A stretch of DNA of 64,000 nt from Streptomyces niveus (GCF_002009175.1 NZ_CP018047.1:2108001-2172000), one strand, 5' to 3'; shown: positions 43,651 to 53,648, counted from the stretch's first letter. Program-made: numbers and translations. Notes: generated from the letters alone by a model not told the origin.

Positions 43651-46600
43651 GTGAGGCGTAGCAAGACGAGCTCCGCGGAGCAGGCGGCGCGGGGTAACTT
43701 CACCCCGCCGCGGCGTACAGCGGCGCCGCCTGCGGACGCGCCAGGCAAACCGCCGGCACCGGGCAGCACCAGTCGGCTGGCTCCGCGCAACTGGCGGGTG
43801 CCGACCCGGCTCAACGCGATCCTCCTGATACCCGTGCTCGTCGGTCTCGTCATGGGCGGCTTCCAGGTCAAGGGCTCCATCGACACCTGGCAGGAGGCGC
43901 AGGACGCCGAGCGGACCGCGCTCGTCGTACGGGCCGCGTCCGAGTACGGCCAGGCCCTGCTCAACGAGCGCGACCTCACCGCCGTACCGCTGCTGACGAA
44001 CAAACGCGACGACAAGGTCGTCGTGGACGCCAGGGCCACCACCGACGCCGCGAAGGCCACGTTCGACCGCGCCGTCGAGTCCATGCCGCAGGACGAGGGC
44101 CTGGAGCGGCGGCTGCGCCTCTTCCGGGCCGAAGAGCCCAAGCTGGAGACGATCCGCAAGACGGCGTACACCGCGGGCGTCGAGACCCCGGACAAGACCG
44201 GCCGCAACGGCGGTCCGGTGGCGACCGAAGAGGGTTACGTGCTGGTCCAGCACTCCCTCATGGAGTTCTCCAACGAACTGGGTCTGGGCACCGGCAACAT
44301 CACCAGCTACGGCCGCACCGTCTACGCCATCCAGCTCTCCAAGGCCGCCTCGTCGCTCCAGCGCTCCATCGGTCTGCACCTGCTGGTGCGGCCGAGCGAG
44401 AAGCCGGCGGTCCGGTCGGGCCAGTCGGTCGCGTTCTCCTCCTACGCCTACCTGGAGGACATCGCGGTCGCCGAGTACGTCTCCGGCGGCACCGACGCGG
44501 ACACGGCCAAGCTCCAGAAGGTCATGCAGGAGAAGGCCGCAGAGGGCGCCAAGAAGCTGGCGACGGCGCGGCAGCAGGCCGCGGCGGCGGGCCAGAAGTT
44601 CATCGCCCCGCCCGCCCAGGACGGCTCGGTGGTCGACGGCATGGTCGCCGCGATCGCCACCGGCGACAGCCCCTCTCAGCTGGAGGAGCGGGGCGTCACC
44701 CCCACGGCGTGGATGGCGGCGACCACCGCCAAGTTCGACGGCTACACGATCATCGAGAAGGACCTCGTCGACAACGCCGTCGGCGACGCCGCGCAGATCT
44801 CCGACGACGCCAGGAACGACGCGATCATCAACGGCGCGATCGTGCTGATCGCCCTGCTGGCCGCCTTCGTGCTGGCCGGCATGATGGCGCGGCAGATGAG
44901 CCGGTCGATGCGCCAGCTCCGTACGGCCGCCTTCGGCATCGCCGAGCAGCGGCTGCCGATGCTGGTCGACCAGCTGTCGCGTACCGAGCCGGGCCGGGTC
45001 GACACCCGCGTACAGCCCATCCCGATCGACTCCAGGGACGAGATCGGCGAGGTCGCGCGCGCCTTCGACCAGGTGCACCGCGAGGCGGTGCGGCTCGCGG
45101 CCGAGCAGGCCATGCTCCGGGGCAACGTCAACGCGATCTTCACCAACCTCTCGCGGCGCAACCAGTCGCTGATCGAGGGCCAGCTGACCCTGATCACCGA
45201 ACTGGAGAACAACGAGGCCGAGCCCGAGCAGCTGGAGAACCTCTTCAAGCTGGACCACCTCGCGACCCGTATGCGCCGTAACGGTGAGAACCTGCTGGTC
45301 CTCGCCGGTGAGGAGCCGGGCCGCCGCTGGAACCAGCCGGTGCCGCTGGTCGACGTGCTGCGCGCGGCGTCCTCCGAGGTGGAGAGTTACGAGCGCATCG
45401 AGCTGTCGGGTGTGCCCGAGACCGAGATCCACGGCCAGGCCGTGACCGACCTCGTGCATCTGCTCGCCGAGCTGCTGGAGAACGCCACCACGTTCTCCTC
45501 TCCACAGACCAAGGTGCGGGTCACCGCGACCCGGCTGCCCGACGGCCGCGTGATGATCGAGATCCACGACAAGGGCATCGGCCTCACCGCCGAGGACTTC
45601 GCCGACATCAACCACAAGCTGGCCAACCCGCCGACGGTGGACGCCGCGGTGTCCCAGCGCATGGGCCTGTTCGTGGTCGGCCGGCTGGCCGACCGGCACG
45701 GCGTACGGGTGCAGCTGCGGCCCTCGGGCGAGCAGGCGGGCACCACGTCGCTGGTCATGCTCCCGGACGCGATCACCCACGGTGGCGGCGGCGAGCAGCT
45801 CCCGCCGGACGACTTCACGGTCTCCCAGATCATTCCGGAGCAGCAGGCACCGGCCTTCGAGCCGGAGTCGCAGGCGCATCCGACGCCGATGCTGACGGCG
45901 GCCGAACTCGGCTTCGACGACTCCCGGTACGACGACGGGGCCGGGGCCGGGGCGGCGAATCCGCGCAGTCTCGACCCGGTGAACCGTTCCCTCATGCGCG
46001 ACGAGCGCCGTGCGGCGCTGGGCGGTGGCAACGGCGCGGCCGCGGCGCTGCCCCGCGGCGACCGGCCGCTCTACGGCGATCAGGTCGACGGGCAGTACCG
46101 CGAGGAGACGGACGGCCGGTACGCGCCGCAGGAGGCGTCGTACGACCAGAACGGCTACCCCACGCAGCAGGGTGGCGCCGAGGGCGGGCAGACGTACGAC
46201 GGCGCGGGCTACGGCGCGTACGCAGGCACCGACGGCTACCCGGCCTCAGGCTCCGGCGACGGATACCGGACACCCGACGGTTACCAGGACCAGCAGGACC
46301 CCCTGGGCGGCGGGTATACGGAAGGGGCCTACGGGGCTCAGCAGCCGGACGGGGCGGGCTACGACAACCTCTTCGCGCCCCAGGCCGACCAGGGTGGCTG
46401 GAGTGACAACAGCGGCTTCCAGGGCGGTTACGGGGCGGAGCGGCGGAGCGAATCGGAATCCTCCGACGGCGCTGCGGCGGGCACCGGGGACCGCGTAGAA
46501 TTCGAACGTCCGGGTCCCTCCCCGAGCACCAGTCACGAGATGACCGGAGCGGGACTGCCACGTCGTGGCGGCGCCCCGCAGCCGCCGAAGGCCGAATCGT

Positions 46601-47145
46601 GGCAGTCCAGCGGTAAGGACGACGGGCAGCGCAACGGACACGACGGCGGCGGGACCGATCTCTTCGGCGGTGGCGCGCCGTCGGCCGGTACGCCGCAGGA
46701 GACAGCGGGGGCTTTCGAACAGCAGGCCCCGACCACCGACAGCCGGCCGAAGGACGAGACGTACGCACCGACAGCAACCCCGCGGCCGCAGAACGGACAG
46801 AGTGAGGCGAACGGCCCCGACGAGTGGCGTTCGACGAACGACGACCGGTGGCAGCGGGCCGAGAAGCTCCGCGAGCCCAAGGCCGGCGGGATCACTCCTT
46901 CGGGACTCCCCCGGCGCGTTCCCAAGGCCAACCTGATCGAGGGAACGGCGGAGTCGACGCCGCAGAACGGCCCCCAGGTCTCGCGCGCGCCGGAGGATGT
47001 CCGTGGCAGGCTGAGCAACCTGCGGCGCGGCGTCCAGCGGGGCCGCAACGCGGGGGCGGGCAACGGCGGCAACGCGGGAACCACGGGGACGGATACGAAC
47101 GGACCGGGTCGAGGCCCGGGCAGTACCTACAACCAGGAGCGTTAG
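43651..47145 (+). CDS. cvnA: Conservon sensor CvnA (second operon)
   Basis: A 1164-residue paralogue of the first CvnA with the same order: basic/disordered head, membrane helix (LLIPVLVGLVMGGF, about 55-72), extracellular sensing domain, second helix (INGAIVLIALLAAFVLAGMM, about 391-412), HAMP, KLDHLATRMRRNGENLL near 535, HATPase (ELLENATTFSSP, DKGIGLT) and a tail from about 710 rich in Gly, Tyr, Gln and Asp. The sensing domains differ strongly between paralogues, so the inputs probably differ. The tail again ends in GLPRRVPKANL and APEDVRGRLSNLRRG. GTG start at 43651. Confidence 0.93.
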   Translation: MRRSKTSSAEQAARGNFTPPRRTAAPPADAPGKPPAPGSTSRLAPRNWRVPTRLNAILLIPVLVGLVMGGFQVKGSIDTWQEAQDAERTALVVRAASEYGQALLNERDLTAVPLLTNKRDDKVVVDARATTDAAKATFDRAVESMPQDEGLERRLRLFRAEEPKLETIRKTAYTAGVETPDKTGRNGGPVATEEGYVLVQHSLMEFSNELGLGTGNITSYGRTVYAIQLSKAASSLQRSIGLHLLVRPSEKPAVRSGQSVAFSSYAYLEDIAVAEYVSGGTDADTAKLQKVMQEKAAEGAKKLATARQQAAAAGQKFIAPPAQDGSVVDGMVAAIATGDSPSQLEERGVTPTAWMAATTAKFDGYTIIEKDLVDNAVGDAAQISDDARNDAIINGAIVLIALLAAFVLAGMMARQMSRSMRQLRTAAFGIAEQRLPMLVDQLSRTEPGRVDTRVQPIPIDSRDEIGEVARAFDQVHREAVRLAAEQAMLRGNVNAIFTNLSRRNQSLIEGQLTLITELENNEAEPEQLENLFKLDHLATRMRRNGENLLVLAGEEPGRRWNQPVPLVDVLRAASSEVESYERIELSGVPETEIHGQAVTDLVHLLAELLENATTFSSPQTKVRVTATRLPDGRVMIEIHDKGIGLTAEDFADINHKLANPPTVDAAVSQRMGLFVVGRLADRHGVRVQLRPSGEQAGTTSLVMLPDAITHGGGGEQLPPDDFTVSQIIPEQQAPAFEPESQAHPTPMLTAAELGFDDSRYDDGAGAGAANPRSLDPVNRSLMRDERRAALGGGNGAAAALPRGDRPLYGDQVDGQYREETDGRYAPQEASYDQNGYPTQQGGAEGGQTYDGAGYGAYAGTDGYPASGSGDGYRTPDGYQDQQDPLGGGYTEGAYGAQQPDGAGYDNLFAPQADQGGWSDNSGFQGGYGAERRSESESSDGAAAGTGDRVEFERPGPSPSTSHEMTGAGLPRRGGAPQPPKAESWQSSGKDDGQRNGHDGGGTDLFGGGAPSAGTPQETAGAFEQQAPTTDSRPKDETYAPTATPRPQNGQSEANGPDEWRSTNDDRWQRAEKLREPKAGGITPSGLPRRVPKANLIEGTAESTPQNGPQVSRAPEDVRGRLSNLRRGVQRGRNAGAGNGGNAGTTGTDTNGPGRGPGSTYNQER

Positions 47146-47146
47146 T

Positions 47147-47569
47147 GTGAGCCCGATGAGCCAGGCGGCGCAGAATCTCAACTGGTTGATCACCAATTTC
47201 GTGGACCACACCCCCGGGGTGTCCCATACCGTGGTGGTCTCCGCCGACGGACTCCTGCTGGCCATGTCCGAGGGTTTCCCGCGGGACCGCGCCGACCAGC
47301 TGGCGGCCGTCGCCTCCGGGCTGACGTCGCTGACCGCGGGGGCGTCCAGGATCTTCGAGGGCGGCGCCGTCACCCAGACCGTGGTGGAGATGGACCGCGG
47401 GTTCCTCTTCCTGATGTCCATCTCGGACGGCTCCTCGCTGGCCGTCCTCGCGCACCCCGAGGCCGACATCGGCCTGGTGGGCTATGAAATGGCTCTGCTC
47501 GTCGACCGGGCGGGAACGGTGCTCACACCGGACCTGCGCGCCGAACTCCAGGGAAGTCTTCTCAACTAA
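47147..47569 (+). CDS. cvnB: Conservon roadblock/LC7 protein CvnB (second operon)
   Basis: A 140-residue roadblock/LC7 protein almost identical to the first CvnB (differences such as VDHTPG for VDNTPG and HPEADIG for HPDCDIG). GTG start one base after the cvnA stop with CAGGAGCG upstream. Expected to pair with CvnD. Confidence 0.95.
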   Translation: MSPMSQAAQNLNWLITNFVDHTPGVSHTVVVSADGLLLAMSEGFPRDRADQLAAVASGLTSLTAGASRIFEGGAVTQTVVEMDRGFLFLMSISDGSSLAVLAHPEADIGLVGYEMALLVDRAGTVLTPDLRAELQGSLLN

Positions 47570-47664
47570 CAGACAGACAGTGCGTTTCGCGCCATCGCAC
47601 CATAGGGTTCGGTGGCGCGACTCCACAGAACAGTTACCGGCGATCGGAGTCGGAGGAGGCAACG

Positions 47665-48333
47665 GTGGCAACACCCCCAGGCGGGCACCCTTACGAAGGT
47701 GGCCGACAGGTTCCGGGTGAGCATGCCCGGAACCACTTCAACTCCCCCTCCACGCCGGGCGGGAACGGCGGTCAGGGTGGGCGGCGGGACGGCGGCGGGC
47801 AGCCGTATCATCCGCAGCAGCAGCCTCAACAGCCGTACGGACAGCAGCAGTCGTACGGCCAGGGGCAGCAACAGCCGTACGGTCAGCAGCCGTCGTACGG
47901 ACAGGGACAGCAGCCGCCGCAGTACGGGCAGCCGCCGCCCCGCATCCAGCCGGTGCAGCCGAGGCGCCATCAGGAGCCGGAGTACGCCGCGCACAACCCG
48001 TTGGTCCGTCCGTACGCCATGACCGGCGGCCGGACTCGGCCGCGGTACCAGCTCGCCATCGAGGCACTGGTCAGCACGACGGCCGATCCGTCAAGGCTGC
48101 AAGGGCAGTTGCCCGAGCACCAGCGGATCTGCCGGCTCTGTTTCGAGATCAAATCGGTCGCCGAGATTTCGGCACTGCTCTCCATCCCCCTGGGCGTCGC
48201 CCGGATCCTCGTAGCCGACCTGGCGGAGGCCGGACTTGTCGCCATTCATCAACCCGGCGGCGACGAGACCGCCGGGGGCCAACCAGATGTGACACTGCTC
48301 GAAAGGGTGCTCAGTGGACTTCGCAAGCTCTAG
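47665..48333 (+). CDS. cvnC: Conservon DUF742 protein CvnC with Gln/Tyr-rich N-terminal extension
   Basis: A 222-residue DUF742 protein. The C-terminal 120 residues match CvnC of operon 1 (PLVRPYAMTGGRTRPRYQLA to LLERVLSGLRKL). The first 100 residues are an extra low-complexity region with repeated QQPYGQQ and SYGQGQQ units, absent from the first copy. The GTG at 47665 follows GGAGGAGG. It overlaps cvnD by 20 bases. Confidence 0.94.
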   Translation: MATPPGGHPYEGGRQVPGEHARNHFNSPSTPGGNGGQGGRRDGGGQPYHPQQQPQQPYGQQQSYGQGQQQPYGQQPSYGQGQQPPQYGQPPPRIQPVQPRRHQEPEYAAHNPLVRPYAMTGGRTRPRYQLAIEALVSTTADPSRLQGQLPEHQRICRLCFEIKSVAEISALLSIPLGVARILVADLAEAGLVAIHQPGGDETAGGQPDVTLLERVLSGLRKL

Positions 48334-48895
48334 CGGCGGTGCAGCCCGCTCAACCACCAGCGCGAAGATCGTGGTGGCGGGCGGATTCGGCGTGGGCAAG
48401 ACCACGTTCGTCGGCGCCGTCTCGGAGATCAACCCGCTGCGTACCGAAGCCGTCATGACCAGCGCCTCCGCCGGCATCGACGACCTCACCCACACCGGAG
48501 ACAAGACCACCACCACCGTGGCCATGGACTTCGGCCGCATCACCCTCGACCAGGACCTGATCCTCTACCTGTTCGGCACCCCCGGACAGGACCGCTTCTG
48601 GTTCATGTGGGACGACCTCGTACGCGGCGCCATCGGCGCCGTCGTCCTCGTCGACACCCGCCGCCTCGCCGACTGCTTCCCCGCCGTCGACTACTTCGAA
48701 AACTCCGGACTCCCCTTCGTCATCGCCCTCAACGGCTTCGACGGACACCAGCCCTACACCCCGGACGAGGTACGCGAAGCACTTCAGATCGGGCCCGACA
48801 CCCCCATCATCACCACCGACGCCCGCCACCGCGCCGACGCCAAGAGCGGACTCATCACCCTCGTCGAACACGCACTCATGGCGCGACTTCGCTGA
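48314..48895 (+). CDS. cvnD: Conservon Ras-like GTPase CvnD (second operon)
   Basis: A 193-residue GTPase with only a few differences from the first CvnD (for example PDEVREALQIGPDTP for PEEVREALQIGPDAP, and the last residue Arg for Lys). All GTPase motifs are retained. With such similar GTPases and divergent sensors, signalling specificity must come from CvnA, CvnB, CvnC or expression. Confidence 0.95.
   Translation: MDFASSSGGAARSTTSAKIVVAGGFGVGKTTFVGAVSEINPLRTEAVMTSASAGIDDLTHTGDKTTTTVAMDFGRITLDQDLILYLFGTPGQDRFWFMWDDLVRGAIGAVVLVDTRRLADCFPAVDYFENSGLPFVIALNGFDGHQPYTPDEVREALQIGPDTPIITTDARHRADAKSGLITLVEHALMARLR
48361..48708 (+). repeat. 348-bp identity tract, copy 2 (within cvnD of operon 2)
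   Basis: Partner of 42777-43124. Same-strand copies 5.6 kb apart allow recombination that could delete or amplify one conservon unit. Confidence 0.85.
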
Positions 48896-48944
48896 GTGTT
48901 CCCGCCGGGCGTCCACGGGCCACGTGCCCGGAGTCGACCGGCGA

Positions 48945-48986
48945 CGGCCGCGGCCCCGTACTCCTCGGAGTACGGGGCCGCGGCCG
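48945..48986 (+). terminator. Terminator of the second conservon
   Basis: 20-base arms (48945-48964 and 48967-48986) pair perfectly at a very tight centre. The T-richness after it is minor. Confidence 0.75.
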
Positions 48987-49033
48987 TTGGTCCGGTCCCG
49001 TCGCGCCGTCGGTGTCCCCGGGACGGGGCAGCA

Positions 49034-49069
49034 CGAGAGCCCCGCACTCCGAGGAGTACGGGGCTCTCG
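49034..49069 (-). terminator. Terminator of accB-accE
   Basis: CGAGAGCCCCG (49034-49044) pairs with CGGGGCTCTCG (49059-49069), and ACTCC/GGAGT pairs inside after one mismatch. It shares the CCCCG-ACTCC core with the preceding hairpin and lies 31 bases after the accE stop. Confidence 0.7.
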
Positions 49070-49100
49070 CGGCGCTGTACGCCCGCTGGGGCGCCTGGGC

Positions 49101-49313
49101 TCAGCCCTGCCAGCTGTGCGGGGCCCGGAAGCCCGGCGTGCGCTCCAGGCGGCGCCAGCCGGCCGTGGAGCGGCCCCGGTGGGCCGTGGCGGCGTCGGCG
49201 TCGGAGCGGGCCGCGGCGCGCGCCATGAGGACGGCGGTGATGGCGGCCAGTTCCTCGGGGCCGGCGTGCCCCTTCTCGACGCGGAGCAGGGAGTTGTCGG
49301 CGGGCTTGTTCAT
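49101..49313 (-). CDS. accE: Acyl-CoA carboxylase epsilon subunit
   Basis: A 70-residue subunit found only in actinobacterial acyl-CoA carboxylases, where it links or stimulates the alpha and beta subunits. The family core is LLRVEKGHAGPEELAAITAV and the C-terminus is GWRRLERTPGFRAPHSWQG. The ATG at 49313 is chosen; a GTG at 49394 overlapping the accB stop (GTGA) would add 27 Pro-rich residues and remains possible. Downstream of accB. Confidence 0.92.
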   Translation of the reverse strand: MNKPADNSLLRVEKGHAGPEELAAITAVLMARAAARSDADAATAHRGRSTAGWRRLERTPGFRAPHSWQG

Positions 49314-49390
49314 CGGGCTCGTGTCTCCGTCTTCTCGGTGGGCGGGCGGCGGCGTGCGCGGCGCGGGGGCCGCGTCCGTCTGACGCGGGC

Positions 49391-50974
<1,584 letters not shown>

Positions 50975-51143
50975 GTACCGACCCTACGAACATCGGAGGC
51001 GAAAAGCCGCCGTCGACTCCACACAGTCTCCTGCCCGGATTCCTGGTGGGGCTGGACAGAACTGGGATGCGCGCGGGCCGAGTCGACAGACCGGAGCCCC
51101 TCGCGCTTGTGAGGTTCCTCCAGATGTCAGCCGAAAGCCGGGC

Positions 51144-51187
51144 GGGCGTCGCGTGGCGGTCGGGTGGGCGTCGCGTGGCGGTCGGGC
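51144..51187. repeat. 22-bp tandem duplication
   Basis: GGGCGTCGCGTGGCGGTCGG occurs at 51144 and again at 51166, with degenerate GGCGGTCGGGCGG copies following to about 51200. It is in the non-coding gap. Confidence 0.75.
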
Positions 51188-51336
51188 GGCGGTCGGGCGG
51201 CTGTCGACCGGGGAGCGGGGCGGTGGCCGACCGGGCGTACGCCGTCGTCACCGTACGACCCGGAACGCCGGACGGGGCCGCCGCCGATGGCCGCGGGTGA
51301 GCGAGTGACGTCAGGTTGTGAAGACTCGCAAACGTT

Positions 51337-51350
51337 TGAGAGCGCTCTCA
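51337..51350. promoter_or_regulatory. LacI-family operator-like palindrome ahead of GH64
   Basis: TGAGAGCGCTCTCA is a perfect 14-bp palindrome with the central CG of LacI/GalR operators, and close to the CebR-type TGGGAGCGCTCCCA of streptomycete beta-glucoside genes. An overlapping AAACGTTT palindrome lies just before it. It sits 114 bases upstream of the glucanase start. Confidence 0.65.
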
Positions 51351-51463
51351 GTCGCAACTCTTGACGCGTCCCGGACACCTGGCGAGAGTGGGGCGCAGAC
51401 GCGAGGCGCGCCCCCCATGTACCGCGCCCCACCGCGTTCCCCCCACATCTCAGGAGAACATCC

Positions 51464-52690
51464 GTGATATCGCGCAGAATGTTTCTGACCGGCACGGCCG
51501 CGGCGGCCACGGCGCTCACCTACCCCGCCTGGGGAAGCGCTCTCAGCCCCCGTGCGGCGGCCGCCGCCGAGACCTGTGAAATCGCCCTGGTGAACAAGTC
51601 GTTGCCCGGTTCGGTCAACGCGTACGTCACCGGCCACGAGCAGGGCACCGACCGCTGGGTGCTGCTCCGTGCCGACGGCTCCGTGTACAAGCCCGAGTCG
51701 CCCGCCGAGGCAAACACCCCGCTGCCGGTCGACTGCGCCATTCCGCTGAACGCGGCGGGCGGCGCCGCGGTGACGCTGACGCTGCCTCAGATGTTCGGCG
51801 CGCGCGTCTACTTCGTACGCGACGACACCCTGGACTTCTTCCTGAACCCGGGGCCGTCGCTGGTCGAGCCGGCGTTCGCGAGCGAGGGTGACCCCAACTA
51901 CGGCCGCACGTGGTCGTTCTGCGAGTTCACCTTCAACCCGCAGCAGCTGTACTCCAACATCAGCTACGTCGACCTGGTGACGGCGCTGCCCATCGGGATC
52001 ACGCTGGAGGGCGACGCCAAGCACGAGGTCGCCCCACTGCCCGAGGGCGCGCTCCAGAAGATCGCCGACGGTCTGACCGCGCAGGCCGCGGCGGACGGGC
52101 AGCCGTGGGACAAGCTGATCACGCGCGGCTCCGACGGTCAGGTCCTGCGGGTGATCGCACCGCAGAACGCCATGGCGCCGTACTTCGACAAGCCCGACGA
52201 GATGCCCTTCAGGGACGTCTTCGACGGCTACATCGACCAGGTCTGGCAGAAGTACGCCGGCGAGGACCTCAAGATCGACCTCCAGGGCGGTCGCGGCGTG
52301 CTGGCCGGCCGGGTCAGCGGCGACACGCTCACCTTCGCGGGCGGCCACACCTTCTCCAAGCCGTCCTCGAAGGACATCTTCACCTGCAACCACGGCCCCT
52401 TCACCAACAACCCGGGCGACTCGGACGACAAGAAGGCGCTCCTCGCGCGGCTGGCGGCCGGATTCAACCGCTCGACGCTGCTCACCCACCCCGACCAGCC
52501 GAACGGCGCCAACGCGGCGGACTACTACAAGGACCCGTCCACCAATCACTGGGCGCGGGTGCTGCACGCGAACACCCCGATCGGGTACGCGTTCCCGTAC
52601 GACGACGTACGGCCGGACGGCGAGCCGGACGTCTCGGGCGCGGCGCACGACGGGAACCCGGTGCGCTTCACCGTGTCGGTCGGCTCCTGA
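51464..52690 (+). CDS. Secreted GH64 endo-beta-1,3-glucanase
   Basis: A 408-residue glycoside hydrolase family 64 enzyme; characterised members cut curdlan and laminarin to laminaripentaose. The Tat signal is SRRMFLTG followed by a hydrophobic stretch ending near ALSPRAAAAA. The thaumatin-like barrel and catalytic groove show in YGRTWSFCEFTFNPQQLYSN and YVDLVTALPIGITLE (candidate acidic catalytic residues Glu and Asp). The GTG at 51464 follows CAGGAGAA. Probably induced by beta-glucan sugars through the palindrome upstream. Single-gene unit with its own terminator. Confidence 0.9.
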   Translation: MISRRMFLTGTAAAATALTYPAWGSALSPRAAAAAETCEIALVNKSLPGSVNAYVTGHEQGTDRWVLLRADGSVYKPESPAEANTPLPVDCAIPLNAAGGAAVTLTLPQMFGARVYFVRDDTLDFFLNPGPSLVEPAFASEGDPNYGRTWSFCEFTFNPQQLYSNISYVDLVTALPIGITLEGDAKHEVAPLPEGALQKIADGLTAQAAADGQPWDKLITRGSDGQVLRVIAPQNAMAPYFDKPDEMPFRDVFDGYIDQVWQKYAGEDLKIDLQGGRGVLAGRVSGDTLTFAGGHTFSKPSSKDIFTCNHGPFTNNPGDSDDKKALLARLAAGFNRSTLLTHPDQPNGANAADYYKDPSTNHWARVLHANTPIGYAFPYDDVRPDGEPDVSGAAHDGNPVRFTVSVGS

Positions 52691-52713
52691 GGGACCCGGA
52701 GCCGCAGCGGTCC

Positions 52714-52763
52714 GACGGTGCCCCGTCACCTCCCTCCTCACGAGGGGGTGGCGGGGCACCGTC
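52714..52763 (+). terminator. GH64 gene terminator
   Basis: A 12-bp stem, GACGGTGCCCCG (52714-52725) and its complement (52752-52763), with partly pairing inner sequence, 24 bases after the stop codon. Confidence 0.75.
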
Positions 52764-52830
52764 ATGCGTACTCAGGGGCGGATCCGGGGGCGCGCGGCCG
52801 GGGACTGCGTCACCCGATCGGCGGAAGATG

Positions 52831-52859
52831 TTGAACTTTGAACGAGATGGGTCTACGGT
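52831..52859 (+). promoter_or_regulatory. Promoter of the YceI gene
   Basis: TTGAAC (52831-52836) and TACGGT (52854-52859) are spaced 17 bases, 42 bases before the ATG. TTGAAC/TTTGAAC is directly repeated at the -35. Confidence 0.5.
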
Positions 52860-52901
52860 GAATGTACTTGAAGGCTAAACAAACGCTTACCGGGAGAAAC
52901 C

Positions 52902-53519
52902 ATGTCACTTTTCAGCCGCAAGTCCGAGACCGGCTCCACCGCCACCGCCACCGAGGTCAACCCCGAGCTGGCCGCGCTGACCGGTGAATACACCATCGAC
53001 CCCACGCACAGCAGCATCAGCTTCCAGGTGCGGCACGCGATGGTCACCAACGTCCGCGGCACCTTCGGCAAGCACGAGGGGACGCTGAGCCTGGACGGCT
53101 CGAAGCCGGAGAACTCCTCCGCGTCGATCGACGTGGAGATCGAGAGCATCGACACCGGTGCGCCGGACCGCGACGGTCACCTGCGCAGCGCCGACTTCTT
53201 CGACGTCGAGACGTTCCCCAAGATGACCTTCCGCTCGACGGGCGCCGAGCAGGTCGGCGGCGACGAGTACCGCATCACCGGTGACCTCACCATCAAGGAT
53301 GTCACCAAGCCGCTCACCATCGACCTGGAGTTCCACGGCAAGGCCACGGACCCCTACGGCAACGAGCGCGTCGGTTTCGAGGGCGGCACCACCATCTCGC
53401 GCTCCGACTGGGGCCTGACCTGGAACGCGGCGCTGGAGACCGGCGGCGTGGTGGTCAGTGACAAGGTGAAGCTGCTCTTCGACATCTCGGCGATCAAGAA
53501 CAAGCCCGAGGCCGTCTGA
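52902..53519 (+). CDS. YceI-family lipid-binding-like protein
   Basis: A 205-residue lipocalin-like beta-barrel of the YceI family: ALTGEYTIDPTHSSISFQVR, NVRGTFGKHEGTLSLDG, DGHLRSADFFDVETFPKMTF and FEGGTTISRSDWGLTWNAAL. Members bind isoprenoid chains and are linked to stress responses or export. There is no signal peptide here, so the protein is probably cytosolic, as is common in Streptomyces. ATG with GGGAGAAA upstream; monocistronic. Confidence 0.93.
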   Translation: MSLFSRKSETGSTATATEVNPELAALTGEYTIDPTHSSISFQVRHAMVTNVRGTFGKHEGTLSLDGSKPENSSASIDVEIESIDTGAPDRDGHLRSADFFDVETFPKMTFRSTGAEQVGGDEYRITGDLTIKDVTKPLTIDLEFHGKATDPYGNERVGFEGGTTISRSDWGLTWNAALETGGVVVSDKVKLLFDISAIKNKPEAV

Positions 53520-53540
53520 CCCTGGCGCACCGTAGGACGG

Positions 53541-53568
53541 GTACTCCGGGCCGTGTGGCCCGGAGTAC
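53541..53568. terminator. Bidirectional terminator after the YceI gene
   Basis: A 12-bp perfect stem (GTACTCCGGGCC/GGCCCGGAGTAC) with a GTGT loop between convergent genes. Confidence 0.8.
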
Positions 53569-53648
53569 GGGTGCGCGGGTGTACGAGGAGCGCGGGGTCG
53601 GAACGGTACGGGGTGGAGCGGAGCGATACGGGCGGGGCGGGGCGGACG

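Larger units (their letters stand above)
50975..51463. other. 489-bp divergent region between accB and the GH64 glucanase
   Basis: No gene is apparent. It contains a 22-bp tandem duplication (51144-51187) and a LacI-type palindrome (51337-51350). It should hold the accB promoter on the left and the glucanase promoter on the right. I see no clear -10/-35 pair. Confidence 0.55.
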
